DNA of 64,000 nucleotides from positions 1-64,000 of the forward strand of contig NZ_NQKQ01000007.1 in assembly GCF_002269505.1 (NCBI RefSeq). Direction: 5' to 3'. A program made the translations under genes and the position numbers. The notes beneath the pieces were generated by a model. That model was not told the origin of the DNA. It searched no databases and saw only the letters and a list, made by a program, of their open reading frames with translations. This document shows positions 17,329-26,108 of this stretch, in pieces (position 1 is the stretch's first letter; the number at the start of each line of letters is the position of its first letter). Source of the stretch: Pseudomonas fragi. Its GTDB lineage: Bacteria > Pseudomonadota > Gammaproteobacteria > Pseudomonadales > Pseudomonadaceae.

Positions 17329-18585
17329 TCAGGGCGTGCGCAACACCTTCACATCCCCGGCCTTCACCTCAGCCGCCTTGTTGCCCCAGCTAGTACGGAT
17401 GAAATTGACCACATCGGCCACTTCCTGATCCGACAGACGCCAGTCGAAAGCGGGCATGGTGAAAGTCGACGGCGCCGTATGCGTCGCAGGCAACGTCCCA
17501 CCTTTTAGCACGATATGAATCAACGACGTCGGATCATCCGACTGCAATACCGGGTTACCCGCCAGGGCAGGGAACACCCGGGTATAGCCGTGGCCGTCGG
17601 TACGGTGGCAGGCTGCACAGTTATCGATATAGACCGCAGCTCCACGCTTGCTGTCGTCGCCGTTCCACAGGGCATCCGCTACAGCCGGATCGTACTGATG
17701 GGGCTTGTCCGCCGGATTCACCGCCGGCAACGACTTCAGGTAACGGGCAATAGCCGTCAGATCCGCGTCGGACATGTACTGCATGCTATGTACGATCACA
17801 TCGCTCATGCCGCCAAATACTGCACTGCGATCACTGCGCCCGGTCTTGAGGAACTGCACCAGTTGGTCTTCGCTCCAGCTGCCCAGACCATCCTTGTGAT
17901 CACCGCGCAGGTTCTTCGCGATCCAGCCTTCCAGCGGTGCGCTGCCTGACAGGAACGCAGGGCTATCACTGGCACTCAGGGCCTTCTCCTGCATGGTCAG
18001 GGCGCGTGGTGTATGGCATGCGCCGCAATGGCCCAAGCCTTCCACCAGATACGCACCACGGTTGACGACCGCGTCCTGCCCGGCAGTAGGTTTGAAGTCT
18101 TCAACCGCCGGGGCAAATAGCCAGCGCCAGATCGCCAGCGGCCAGCGCATGCTCAGGGGCCACGGGATGTCGGCGTCCTGATTCGCTTGTTCAACGGGTT
18201 TTACGCCCTTCATGAAGTAGGCATACAAGGCCCGCATATCGGCCTCGTTTACCCGCGCATAGGACGGATACGGCATGGCCGGATACAAGGTGCTGCCGTT
18301 CTGCGCAACACCGTGGCGCACGGCTTTGTCGAAGTCTTCAAAGCTGTAAGTGCCAATGCCGTTTTTGTCCGGCGTGATGTTGGTCGAGTAGATCGTACCG
18401 ATCGGCGTCTCCATCGCCAGGCCACCGGCGAACGGCTTGCCGCCCTTGGCGGTGTGGCACGCCACGCAATCACCGGCGCGAGCCAGGTACTCACCTTGTT
18501 TGATCAGGGCTTGCGAGTCACTGTCGGCGGCCACCGCCGAGAAGCTTGCCAGCAGCGCCAGGGAGGCGATAACAAATGCTTTCAT
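17329..18585 (-). CDS. Triheme cytochrome c subunit of a membrane gluconate 2-dehydrogenase-type enzyme
   Basis: A 418-residue periplasmic cytochrome. It has a signal peptide (MKAFVIASLALLASFSAVAA) and three CxxCH heme sites: C40-H44 (CVACH), about C187 (CGACH) and about C323 (CAACH). The second ATG is preferred as start because AAGGAG lies 8 bases before it and only 2 before the upstream ATG. It carries electrons from the flavoprotein subunit to the quinone pool or oxidase. It is the last gene of the three-gene operon, with the order small subunit, flavoprotein, cytochrome. A C-terminal amphipathic segment may anchor it. Confidence 0.92.
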   Translation of the reverse strand: MKAFVIASLALLASFSAVAADSDSQALIKQGEYLARAGDCVACHTAKGGKPFAGGLAMETPIGTIYSTNITPDKNGIGTYSFEDFDKAVRHGVAQNGSTLYPAMPYPSYARVNEADMRALYAYFMKGVKPVEQANQDADIPWPLSMRWPLAIWRWLFAPAVEDFKPTAGQDAVVNRGAYLVEGLGHCGACHTPRALTMQEKALSASDSPAFLSGSAPLEGWIAKNLRGDHKDGLGSWSEDQLVQFLKTGRSDRSAVFGGMSDVIVHSMQYMSDADLTAIARYLKSLPAVNPADKPHQYDPAVADALWNGDDSKRGAAVYIDNCAACHRTDGHGYTRVFPALAGNPVLQSDDPTSLIHIVLKGGTLPATHTAPSTFTMPAFDWRLSDQEVADVVNFIRTSWGNKAAEVKAGDVKVLRTP

Positions 18586-18597
18586 GGTCATCGCTCC

Positions 18598-20382
18598 TTA
18601 TGCCTGAACCAGTGGACCGGGGTTTTTCAGGTACTGCTCGCGAATCGCCCGCGCCGACCAATAGGTCAGTGCAGCCACAAGCCCGGTAGGGTTGTAGCCC
18701 AAACCTTGTGGGAAAGCCGATGCACCCGGCACAAACACGTTGTGAACGTCCCAGCTTTGCAGGTAACGGTTCAGTGCACTGGTTTTCGGGTTGGTCCCCA
18801 TGATCGCTCCACCGTTAAGGTGGGTGGTCTGGTACGACGACGTATTGAAGTGGTCACCCACTTGTTTGCCGATACGCGCAATGGCCTTGGGGTTCATCGC
18901 TTCGGCGATCTTGCCCATTTTTTCCATCATGAAGCGGTTCATCTTGATGTCGTTTTCTTGCCAGTCGAACGTCATGCGCAGCAGCGGTTGGCCGTAGGCA
19001 TCGCGATACACCGGGTCCAGATCAAGGTAGTTGCCACGGTAGGACTGATGCGCACCGTGGGCGTCCATCGACACTTGGTGGGTGTAGTAATCGGCAGTTG
19101 CACGCTTCCACGCGCTGCCCCAGGCCGGCGTACCCGGCGGGTTGGACGTGCCTGCAATCGGCCGGCTACCGGCCTGGTTGACCCACATCGGCGAGCCGCC
19201 GACAAAACCGTGCGGCCCGTGGTCGAAGTTGTCGGCATTGAAATCATCAATGGCCACGCCATTGCCGCCTGCACCGATAAAGTTATTGGTGTGCACGTCT
19301 TTGTCGAAGTAGGCCTTGATGGTGCCCATGTTCTGGTAAGCGAAGTTTTTGCCCACTACGCCTTCACCCGTTTTCGGGTCATACGGCTTGCCAATGCCCG
19401 ACAACAACATCAGACGCACATTGTGGAACTGGAACGCGCCCAGGATCACCAGATCGGCCTGCTGCTCGATTTCCCGGCCCAGGGCATCGATATAGGTCAC
19501 ACCGGTGGCTTTGGTTTTGGTGCTGTCCAGGTTGACCCGGATCACATGGGCATTCGGGCGCAGCTCGAAGTTCGGCAACGGCTTGAGGGCAGGAAGAATG
19601 TTTACGTTGGGCGATGCCTTGGAATACATGTAGCAGACATAACCGCTGCAAAAACCGCAGAAGTTGCACGGCCCCATCTGCGCGCCATAGGGGTTGGTGT
19701 ATGGCCCGGAGGTGTTTGCCGACGGCAGGTTATAAGGCTTGTAGCCAACCTCATTGGCCGCTTTCTGAAACAGCTGTGCGGAGTAGGTGTTCTTCTGCGA
19801 CACCAATGGGAAGTGGTCCGAACGGTCCGGCGCATAAGGGTTGCCGCCCTTGCCTTCACCGACCCGTTGGCCATTGACGGTCCAGGCCTGACCCGACGTA
19901 CCAAAAACCTTTTCGGCATAGTCGAAGAAAGGCTCCAGCTCTTCGTAGCTGACGCCGAAGTCCTGGATGGTCATGTCTTTGGGGATAAAGTTTTTGCCGT
20001 AACGCTCTTCGTAATGGCTGCGCATGCGCAGTTCGATCGGGTCGACCCGAAAGTGCACCCCCGACCAGTGCAAGCCTGCACCGCCCACACCGTTACCCGG
20101 CAGGAAAGCACCCAACTGGCGGTTAGGCAGGGCCACGTCATTGACGCTATGGCGGATGGTGACGGTTTCTTTGGAGACGTCCTGGAACAGCTTTTTGCGC
20201 ACGCTGTAGGTGAGTTCGTCGATGACCTGTGGATAGTTGCCGTCCGGGTAGGTGTCCTGCATCGGACCGCGTTCCAGGGCCACAACATTCAGACCGGCTT
20301 CGGTCAGCTCTTTGGCCATGATCGCGCCGGTCCAACCGAAACCAACGATTACTGCATCAACTTTTTTCATAACGGTCGACAT
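18598..20382 (-). CDS. GMC-family flavoprotein subunit, gluconate 2-dehydrogenase type
   Basis: A 594-residue FAD enzyme. The dinucleotide-binding loop is VIVGFGWTGAIMAKELTEAG near the N-terminus. Other blocks are GNGVGGAGLHWSGVHFRVDP and the C-terminal GMC oxidoreductase region (SSYQTTHLNGGAIMGTNP, then PQGLGYNPTGLVAALTYW). A Cys-rich stretch CNFCGFCSGYVCYMYSK lies near residue 237; such clusters occur in this flavoprotein group. ATG at 20382 is chosen with GAGAGGG upstream; a TTG at 20388 would overlap the preceding stop. Probable substrates are gluconate, 2-ketogluconate, sorbitol or a related polyol; sequence alone does not choose. Confidence 0.9.
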   Translation of the reverse strand: MSTVMKKVDAVIVGFGWTGAIMAKELTEAGLNVVALERGPMQDTYPDGNYPQVIDELTYSVRKKLFQDVSKETVTIRHSVNDVALPNRQLGAFLPGNGVGGAGLHWSGVHFRVDPIELRMRSHYEERYGKNFIPKDMTIQDFGVSYEELEPFFDYAEKVFGTSGQAWTVNGQRVGEGKGGNPYAPDRSDHFPLVSQKNTYSAQLFQKAANEVGYKPYNLPSANTSGPYTNPYGAQMGPCNFCGFCSGYVCYMYSKASPNVNILPALKPLPNFELRPNAHVIRVNLDSTKTKATGVTYIDALGREIEQQADLVILGAFQFHNVRLMLLSGIGKPYDPKTGEGVVGKNFAYQNMGTIKAYFDKDVHTNNFIGAGGNGVAIDDFNADNFDHGPHGFVGGSPMWVNQAGSRPIAGTSNPPGTPAWGSAWKRATADYYTHQVSMDAHGAHQSYRGNYLDLDPVYRDAYGQPLLRMTFDWQENDIKMNRFMMEKMGKIAEAMNPKAIARIGKQVGDHFNTSSYQTTHLNGGAIMGTNPKTSALNRYLQSWDVHNVFVPGASAFPQGLGYNPTGLVAALTYWSARAIREQYLKNPGPLVQA

Positions 20383-20384
20383 GC

Positions 20385-21125
20385 TCAAGCCCTCTCGCCG
20401 CGAATGGAAACTGCCGGGAAGGGGTATTGCTCGTTGCGTTCTACCCAGTCCATAAAATCAGCGCGCGCGCCGGGGAAGCCGATCATGGTCCAGCCGATCA
20501 TGCCTTTGTTGCCACCGTGAATAGGGTCACAAAAGAAGCCTTCCTTGGTGTTTTGCAGCAAAAAGCTGAAAAACATCTTGGCCGGGACGCTATCGAATTT
20601 AGGCGTGCCGGCTTCCAGTTGTTTGAGCACTTCGTCTCGGGTAGCGCTGTCTAGCCCAGCAAATGTTGAGTTATAGGCTTTTTTGCAGAGCTCCTCCGTG
20701 GCAGCAATACCCAGGCGATAGATCTGTTTTGGCACCAGTTTGCTCTGCCAGCCCATTTCCGGCGCAGCGTCGGCATTGAACGGCCCCTGCATGAACCACA
20801 GCGCGCCGCTGGCGTAAGGCGTGTTCATCTGACGGTCGATATATTCCGGAACGCCAGCTTCGAGCGCGCCGGGGCCTTGCTCGTCAGCCGGGATCAGGCG
20901 CGCGACAGCCGCGTTTACAAACGCCCATTCTTCAGCGGTGAAGTAGGTTGGCTCATAGGCCGGGCCTGATGCGGCAACGGGTGGGGCAGCGACCGGTGCG
21001 GCTTGAGCGTCTGGCGTAGCCATCAGGACGGAACCACCCAGGCCCGTGCTCGCAACGGTGACCACTGGAATCAGGGTCAGGGTTTTGCGCAAAAACTCAC
21101 GCCGGGGGTTGTCTTGCTCAGACAT
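20385..21125 (-). CDS. Gluconate 2-dehydrogenase subunit 3 family protein (Tat-exported small subunit)
   Basis: A 246-residue protein starting MSEQDNPRREFLRKTL, a twin-arginine signal (RREFLRK followed by a hydrophobic stretch and an AQA-type cleavage region). The start ATG at 21125 has GAGGTG upstream; an in-frame ATG seven codons earlier is less likely. The body has YFTAEEWAFVNAAVARLIPADEQGPGALEAG and a GGNKGMIGWTMIGFPGAR motif typical of the family. The Tat signal implies that the folded flavoprotein is hitch-hiked to the periplasm with this subunit. It is the first gene of the operon, and its stop is 2 bases from the flavoprotein start. Confidence 0.9.
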   Translation of the reverse strand: MSEQDNPRREFLRKTLTLIPVVTVASTGLGGSVLMATPDAQAAPVAAPPVAASGPAYEPTYFTAEEWAFVNAAVARLIPADEQGPGALEAGVPEYIDRQMNTPYASGALWFMQGPFNADAAPEMGWQSKLVPKQIYRLGIAATEELCKKAYNSTFAGLDSATRDEVLKQLEAGTPKFDSVPAKMFFSFLLQNTKEGFFCDPIHGGNKGMIGWTMIGFPGARADFMDWVERNEQYPFPAVSIRGERA

Positions 21126-21425
21126 GCGGGGCACCTCATCAGGCATTCACGGATTACAGCCGCTCATGGGCAGCTTTTCGTTTTGGCAGCGATACGGGTC
21201 GAAATTGACCTTGGAAACAACACGCATGCAAAGTTTGGTTACAAATACTAACAGGCCGGGCGCGCAGATGAATCGTTTCATGCGTAAATTTGCCGCACTG
21301 ATAGCACCAGGCCATTACTGGGCGCGTCATCACGTTTTTTTGACAAATGCCTGACACAGTTTTGATCAGCCATCCCTCAATCTTGCGTTTCAACTTCCGA
21401 ATTCTTTTTTAATGGTCGAACTGAT
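21126..21425. other. Intergenic region between dehydrogenase operon and phosphatase
   Basis: These 300 bases separate divergent genes. A TTGACA at 21340 is followed 17 bases later by a poor -10 match, so a promoter for the phosphatase is possible but weak. A 79-codon minus-strand frame here has no family resemblance or convincing ribosome site. I see no gene, RNA or repeat. Confidence 0.5.
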
Positions 21426-22058
21426 ATGCCCAAAGCCCGGTTTTTTCCTGCTCTGTGCCTGACCTTGCTGGCAGCGTTTGCATTGCCCCAGGCCCAAGCT
21501 GACGAAACTGCCCAGGCCCGGCCTGCACAGTGGGCACAGCCCATTGCCACGCAGTACAACCTGTATCAAATGTCCCCAACCCTGTACCGCAGCGCACTGC
21601 CTGACAGCGCTGCGCAGCCGTTGCTGCAAAAGCTGCAAATCGCTACCGTCATCAACTTTTTGCCTGATGCCGACAGCTCCTGGCTCACTACACCGGGTGT
21701 CGCACAAATTCAGCTGCCTTATCGCACCAACCATGTGGATGACGCCGATGTATTGGCCGCCTTGCGCGCCATTCAGACCGCTCAAGCCCAAGGCCCGGTG
21801 TTGATGCATTGCAAGCACGGCTCGGACCGTACCGGGCTGATGGCGGCGATGTACCGCGTGGTCGTGCAGGACTGGAGCAAGGAAGACGCCCTGAAAGAAA
21901 TGACCCAGGGCGGCTTTGGCGAAAACTCGCACCACAAGGATGGCGAGAGCTACATGATGAAAGCGGATATCCCACAGTTGCGTGCAGCCTTGAGCAGTGG
22001 CGCATGCAGTACCAGCCCGTTTGCTTCGTGCACTGTGAAGAACTGGTTTAAATCCTGA
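21426..22058 (+). CDS. Secreted dual-specificity/tyrosine-phosphatase-like protein
   Basis: A 210-residue protein with a signal peptide (MPKARFFPALCLTLLAAFALPQAQA, cut near residue 25). The cysteine-phosphatase loop MHCKHGSDRTGLMAAMYR (CX5R, cysteine near residue 128) is intact, and a possible general acid aspartate sits in the NHVDDADVL region. Exported phosphatases of this group may act on phosphoinositides, phosphotyrosine or polyphosphates; the substrate is unknown. It ends 6 bases before the convergent M3-like gene. The final WFKS end and late cysteines (GACSTSPFASC) may form a disulfide. Confidence 0.85.
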   Translation: MPKARFFPALCLTLLAAFALPQAQADETAQARPAQWAQPIATQYNLYQMSPTLYRSALPDSAAQPLLQKLQIATVINFLPDADSSWLTTPGVAQIQLPYRTNHVDDADVLAALRAIQTAQAQGPVLMHCKHGSDRTGLMAAMYRVVVQDWSKEDALKEMTQGGFGENSHHKDGESYMMKADIPQLRAALSSGACSTSPFASCTVKNWFKS

Positions 22059-22064
22059 GACAAG

Positions 22065-24074
22065 TCATAACCCCGTAGGCGGTTGCCCCATAAACACCTC
22101 GAAAGACTCATGCAGCGGGCGCTCAATACCCGGTGCATGAAACGCTTCGCGGTAGGCCATGCCCGTTTGCGGGTCAAACACTCCTTGTTGTTCAAACCTT
22201 GCAAAAACCTGCTCCGCTATCTCATCGGCCCACTCATTGACGTAATAAGCGCCATCATGACCCGACACCATCGCGTCGAAAGTGTTGGCCGATCGATCGT
22301 GCTGCGTCCACGGCAACGGCTGGACCTGGTTGTGCGCACTGCGCCAAACCTCTTCCACGCTGCGGCCATCACCCCAGGTGCGGTGCAGTTCAAAATCAAA
22401 CAGCGCGAGCCCAAGCTCGCGGGCAGTTTCAAGCCAGCGCTCGGCATTGCGGGCTTCAAGTACTTGATCTATCTGCTCATAGGTGAGTTCACTGTCATGC
22501 TGGGCATGCCTGGCTAACCAGCGCAGACCGTCCCGTGACCAGCACCACTTTTCAGCGCATTTGCCTGATAACTTGGACGTTTCAGCATTCAGTACGTCCA
22601 CACGGGAAAAAGCGCCGTAGGGGCTGCGGGTCAGCAGTTGCTTCATGCAACAACCCAGTTCATGGAACAGCATGGTCAATTGCTGCGGCGTCAGCAGCGA
22701 TGGGGACCCAGGGAGCTCGGGTGAGAAGTTGCCATAGAGAATGGACACCGGCGTTATCAGAGCCCCTTGCTGATTGATCCGGCGGTTACGTGCTGACTGC
22801 ATCCAGCACGTATTCAGCTTGGATTCACGCAGATAAGGGTCGAGATAAAGATGCCCCACCCGCACACCTGACTCGACCACTTCAAACAGGCGAACGTCCG
22901 GGTGCCAAGTATCGAAAGATGCCTGCTCGACCAGATCGACCGCGAACAGCCGCTTAACGAGCAACACGATGCCTTCAAAAACACGTGTGAACGCAAAATA
23001 TGATTTCAATTGATCGCCCGCCAACGGACTTAGTTGCCGAGCGCGTTTTTGCGCCAGAAACAACAGGTCCCATGGCTTGAGGCCGTCGTACTGCATGACG
23101 CCCGCCAAGACCTGAAGTTCAGCGGTTTTAGCCGAAAACAATGCCGATTTGCGTGCAATTCGAGTGCGCAGAAAGCTCAGCACCATATCGCCCGAGGTTG
23201 CCGTTTTACCCTGCAGACTCAGCTCGGCATGGTTGTCATACCCCAGCAAGCGCGCCTTCTGCTGGCGCAGCCTGAGCAGATCATTGAGCACCGGGGCATT
23301 GTCATATTGCCCGCCTGCGGGGCCCCGTTCGGAGGCCCTCGTGTTGTAGACCGTGAACAACTCTTCGCGCAGCGCTCTGCTTTCGCATGAGCGCATGATC
23401 GCGGTGTAGGTAACGCGCTCCTGGAGGGTAATAAGCCAGCCCTGCAGCGCGTCGGCCCTGGCGATAGCGGCCAGTTGCTCTATAAGTTCGCCATCTAGCC
23501 CTGCAAGTAATGACTCATCGGTAACCAGCTTTCTCCAGGACTTTCTGGATTGTCGTGCGTTTTCGTAAAAAACCCATTCCTGCCGGGATATCTCTCGGTT
23601 GAGCTCGATTAGTTCGCCTCTGCCAGCGGCCGATAGCTCACTGCCGGCCAATCGGTAGTCGAGCAAGATCTTGCCCAATAGCGCCTGTTGTGAGCGATCA
23701 AACTGCGCAGCTCCAGGGCTTTCTGCCAAGGCTTTGCAGGCCAGATAAAGCTCGCGATTTTGCAAGACTTGCGCCTTGTAGTTGTAGGCGGCCAAGAAGC
23801 ATTGGCCGATGACGGTTTCCCATGACTCTTCTCTGGGCACCTGGCCCAATATCGTGATGACGGCAATGGTGTCATCCAGCCGAGCCGTCAGGGTGTCCAT
23901 CGGCAACACCAGCCCCAACCATGTAGGTTGCAGGGACTGGGTCGCGACGATACGGCTGATTGACTGCAGGTTGTCGGCAACAATGTGCTCAATTGCCGGT
24001 TTGAGGTGTTCAAGACGTACCTCGCTGTAAAGGGGCAGGAGGGTAGTTCGCAGCAGCGGGTTGGTTGGCTCCAT
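22065..24074 (-). CDS. Catalytically degenerate M3-family (oligopeptidase A-like) protein
   Basis: A 669-residue protein co-linear with PrlC/oligopeptidase A over its length (NPLLRTTLLPLYSEVRLEHL at the start, DNAPVLNDLLRLRQQKARLL, GHLYLDPYLRESK in place of the family YLD block). The zinc motif normally HExxH reads HELGC (H471, E472, C475). The glutamate expected about 26 residues later falls on lysine (K501). The later catalytic His/Tyr region is changed to GHDGAYYVNEWAD. The codons differ at several positions, so this is not one sequencing error, and the frame is open from start to end. The start ATG has AAGGA upstream. It is probably an inactive peptide-binding paralogue; the original catalytic activity is not expected. 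Confidence 0.85.
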   Translation of the reverse strand: MEPTNPLLRTTLLPLYSEVRLEHLKPAIEHIVADNLQSISRIVATQSLQPTWLGLVLPMDTLTARLDDTIAVITILGQVPREESWETVIGQCFLAAYNYKAQVLQNRELYLACKALAESPGAAQFDRSQQALLGKILLDYRLAGSELSAAGRGELIELNREISRQEWVFYENARQSRKSWRKLVTDESLLAGLDGELIEQLAAIARADALQGWLITLQERVTYTAIMRSCESRALREELFTVYNTRASERGPAGGQYDNAPVLNDLLRLRQQKARLLGYDNHAELSLQGKTATSGDMVLSFLRTRIARKSALFSAKTAELQVLAGVMQYDGLKPWDLLFLAQKRARQLSPLAGDQLKSYFAFTRVFEGIVLLVKRLFAVDLVEQASFDTWHPDVRLFEVVESGVRVGHLYLDPYLRESKLNTCWMQSARNRRINQQGALITPVSILYGNFSPELPGSPSLLTPQQLTMLFHELGCCMKQLLTRSPYGAFSRVDVLNAETSKLSGKCAEKWCWSRDGLRWLARHAQHDSELTYEQIDQVLEARNAERWLETARELGLALFDFELHRTWGDGRSVEEVWRSAHNQVQPLPWTQHDRSANTFDAMVSGHDGAYYVNEWADEIAEQVFARFEQQGVFDPQTGMAYREAFHAPGIERPLHESFEVFMGQPPTGL

Positions 24075-24186
24075 GGCAGCATTCCTTGAAAGTTCTGCTT
24101 CATTTCGGGCTGAGTTCCTGTGGGGGCTCAGCCTAAAGAAGCAGATATTTCAAGGGTATTATCTATGTAGTGCAGCGAATCCAACC

Positions 24187-25233
24187 TCAGCGGCCAGCCC
24201 ATTGCTGCAAGGCAGCTTTGCGCTGTTCAGGAGGCAATTTGCCCAGCTGTTCGACTTCGGCATAAAACCCCGGCCAGTCGCCGCCCGCGTGCTTGAACAA
24301 GGCTGCGAAGGCAGAGACCCATTGATCGTACAGGCCGAAGGGCAACAATTTGGCGTTATTGAGAGGGCTGTTGATCCACGCGTCATAACGCGGATTCCCC
24401 GCCCACTGCTGATCCCGTAACTGACGATAATCACCGCGCATTCGTTCAAATTCAGCGGCTTTACGCTGCTGCATTTCGTCTGCTGGCAACGACTGTGCAT
24501 AAAGGGTTTTCAAGCGCTGGCGAGTGTCGAGCACCAAGCTGATAAATTGCTCGCGTTGCTGCAAATTGCTGCCGTCTGAGAGTGGCAAGCCTTGCTTGGC
24601 GCGCCATTGGCGGGTGCCTTCCTGTTCGACGAAACTGGCGAAAGACTCATTGAATTCAGTGTCGTCCTTCGCATAAAACCGTTGATGGGCCAGTTCGTGA
24701 AAGATCAGTGTAGCCAGACGCTCATCACCCCAATTGAGCATGCTGTTGAGGATCGGGTCATCAAACCAGCCCAGGGTGGAATAGGCTTCGACGCCGCTGA
24801 CAAACACATCCATGCCCTGCTGGTGTTGCAGGGCCGCTTCGCCTCGCGCCGCTCCCTGGGTGTAATAACCCCGGTAGGCCACGCACCCGGCGATGGGGAA
24901 GCAATGGGTTACCGGGTTGAGGGAAAATTCCGGGGTGGCGAAGACATTCCACACTACATACGGCCGTTTCAGGTCGGCATACAGGCGATAGCTCTGATTG
25001 TCCGGCAAGTGCAAATGCTCGCTGGCAAAGGTGCGAGCGGCCTGGGCTTTTGCCAGTTGCTCGCGCAAGGCTGCCGGACGCTGGGGGTCGGCAATTACTT
25101 TGCTCACCGGCTCGCGGGCCTGCAATAAATCCCATTGACCAGTGGCCAATTGCGAGTAATAGCCGGCACTGGAACAACCGCTGAGCAGAATCGGCAAGGC
25201 AAGGACCAGCAGGCCGCTAACACGCGAGGTCAT
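24187..25233 (-). CDS. Lipoprotein aminopeptidase-like metalloprotease
   Basis: A 348-residue protein with a lipoprotein signal (MTSRVSGLLVLALPILLSGC, lipid-modified Cys at 20), so it should sit on a membrane facing the periplasm. The zinc motif HELAHQRFYAKDDTEFNESF (with downstream glutamates) is intact and matches the predicted-aminopeptidase family that contains lipoproteins of this size. An in-frame start 19 codons upstream would spoil the signal. It is divergent from the small lipoprotein gene (74-base gap) and lies 112 bases upstream of the M3-like gene in the same direction, so the two may share a transcript. Confidence 0.87.
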   Translation of the reverse strand: MTSRVSGLLVLALPILLSGCSSAGYYSQLATGQWDLLQAREPVSKVIADPQRPAALREQLAKAQAARTFASEHLHLPDNQSYRLYADLKRPYVVWNVFATPEFSLNPVTHCFPIAGCVAYRGYYTQGAARGEAALQHQQGMDVFVSGVEAYSTLGWFDDPILNSMLNWGDERLATLIFHELAHQRFYAKDDTEFNESFASFVEQEGTRQWRAKQGLPLSDGSNLQQREQFISLVLDTRQRLKTLYAQSLPADEMQQRKAAEFERMRGDYRQLRDQQWAGNPRYDAWINSPLNNAKLLPFGLYDQWVSAFAALFKHAGGDWPGFYAEVEQLGKLPPEQRKAALQQWAGR

Positions 25234-25307
25234 AAAGCGATCCAGTGGGCGAGTGATGAGACCATAATCCACGCTATGCTTGCGTAACACTTTTTTCGGA
25301 CATCATC

Positions 25308-25724
25308 ATGCGCACGCTTTTGTCGTTGCTGACCGCTTGTATGCTCAGTGCCTGCGCCAGCACGCCAATCCCTCAGGCTGATCCCGCCATGGCCTGGGTC
25401 GACCTTGAAACACAAACCGGCAAGCTGGTGATGGCCGAACGGCTAGATAACCAGCGCATGACCGACGGGCGCTATTTTCAAGTCACACCGGGCAACCATG
25501 AGTTGATGGTGCGCTTTGATTTCGAGGTGTTTGTCGGCGGCATGGGCATGTTCAGCGATCCCCAGGAACGTTTGTGCTACATCACGCTCAATTTCCCGGA
25601 TTTCCAGGCCGGCCAACGTTACCGCCTGCAAACCCGCTCGCTGGGCTTCAATGCCTACGCCCGACTGTACAACGCATCAGGCAAGGTGGTGGCCGAGGAG
25701 CGGCTGGTCAACTGCTTACCGTGA
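25308..25724 (+). CDS. Small uncharacterised lipoprotein
   Basis: A 138-residue protein with a short lipoprotein signal ending LSAC (MRTLLSLLTACMLSAC; lipid-modified Cys 16). The mature part is beta-rich (KLVMAERLDNQRMTDGRYFQ, GNHELMVRFDFEV, NFPDFQAGQRYRLQTRS) and resembles PEGA-like or carboxypeptidase-regulatory-like small sandwich domains only loosely. Two Cys (in ERLCYI and the C-terminal NCLP) may pair. I do not recognise the family. Its 3' end overlaps the convergent DUF1161 gene by 9 bases. Confidence 0.75.
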   Translation: MRTLLSLLTACMLSACASTPIPQADPAMAWVDLETQTGKLVMAERLDNQRMTDGRYFQVTPGNHELMVRFDFEVFVGGMGMFSDPQERLCYITLNFPDFQAGQRYRLQTRSLGFNAYARLYNASGKVVAEERLVNCLP

Positions 25725-25961
25725 CGCCTGGCGATCATTGTTCTGGTAGATGATTTTTTTGCTACCGAATTCGCACGAACCTACCACCATATTCTCATCG
25801 TGAACTTCTTCATTGCTCACGATTTCGAGCGTGTAGGACGACACGTTATTGGCTTGGATCTTGGCCTCAATTTCGGCTTTCAGTTCTTCACATGGCTTGG
25901 GGGCTGCCAATGCCGAGGTGGCCATGGCGCAGCAAACTACAGCTAAGGCAAAACGTTTCAT
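25716..25961 (-). CDS. Secreted DUF1161 protein (copy 1)
   Basis: An 81-residue exported protein with a signal peptide cut after ALA (about residue 19). The mature core KPCEELKAEIEAKIQANNVS and the GSCEFGSKKIIY strand are the DUF1161 signature; the two cysteines probably form a disulfide. Function unknown. A homologous gene lies at 27881-28105. Compared with that copy, this one has a short C-terminal tail (QNNDRQASR) which overlaps the end of the convergent lipoprotein gene. Confidence 0.88.
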   Translation of the reverse strand: MKRFALAVVCCAMATSALAAPKPCEELKAEIEAKIQANNVSSYTLEIVSNEEVHDENMVVGSCEFGSKKIIYQNNDRQASR

Positions 25962-26070
25962 GGTGAGACTCCCTTGAGGCAGAACGCAAAGTCATGATCT
26001 GACGCGAGTGGCGACCATTCGATCACATTTGGCGCAGTGCAGGACTGATCTGTCGCAGCCGGGCATCAAC

Positions 26071-26099
26071 TGTACCCCGCTTGCGGCAAGCGGGGTACA
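26071..26099. terminator. Perfect 12-base hairpin downstream of osmC-like gene
   Basis: TGTACCCCGCTT, loop gcggc, AAGCGGGGTACA. It lies 10 bases beyond the stop of the minus-strand OsmC gene and 110 bases upstream of the DUF1161 start. It lacks a strong T-run and may be an mRNA-stabilising end rather than a full terminator. Confidence 0.7.
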
Positions 26100-26108
26100 G
26101 GGGTGTCG

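Noticed and set aside
18187..20520. 777-codon plus-strand frame over the dehydrogenase flavoprotein
   Set aside because: It is antisense to a conserved GMC enzyme and an open frame caused by GC-rich codon use; no family resemblance.
21154..21393. 79-codon minus-strand frame in the dehydrogenase-phosphatase gap
   Set aside because: No ribosome site, no recognisable motif, odd composition; no support as a gene.
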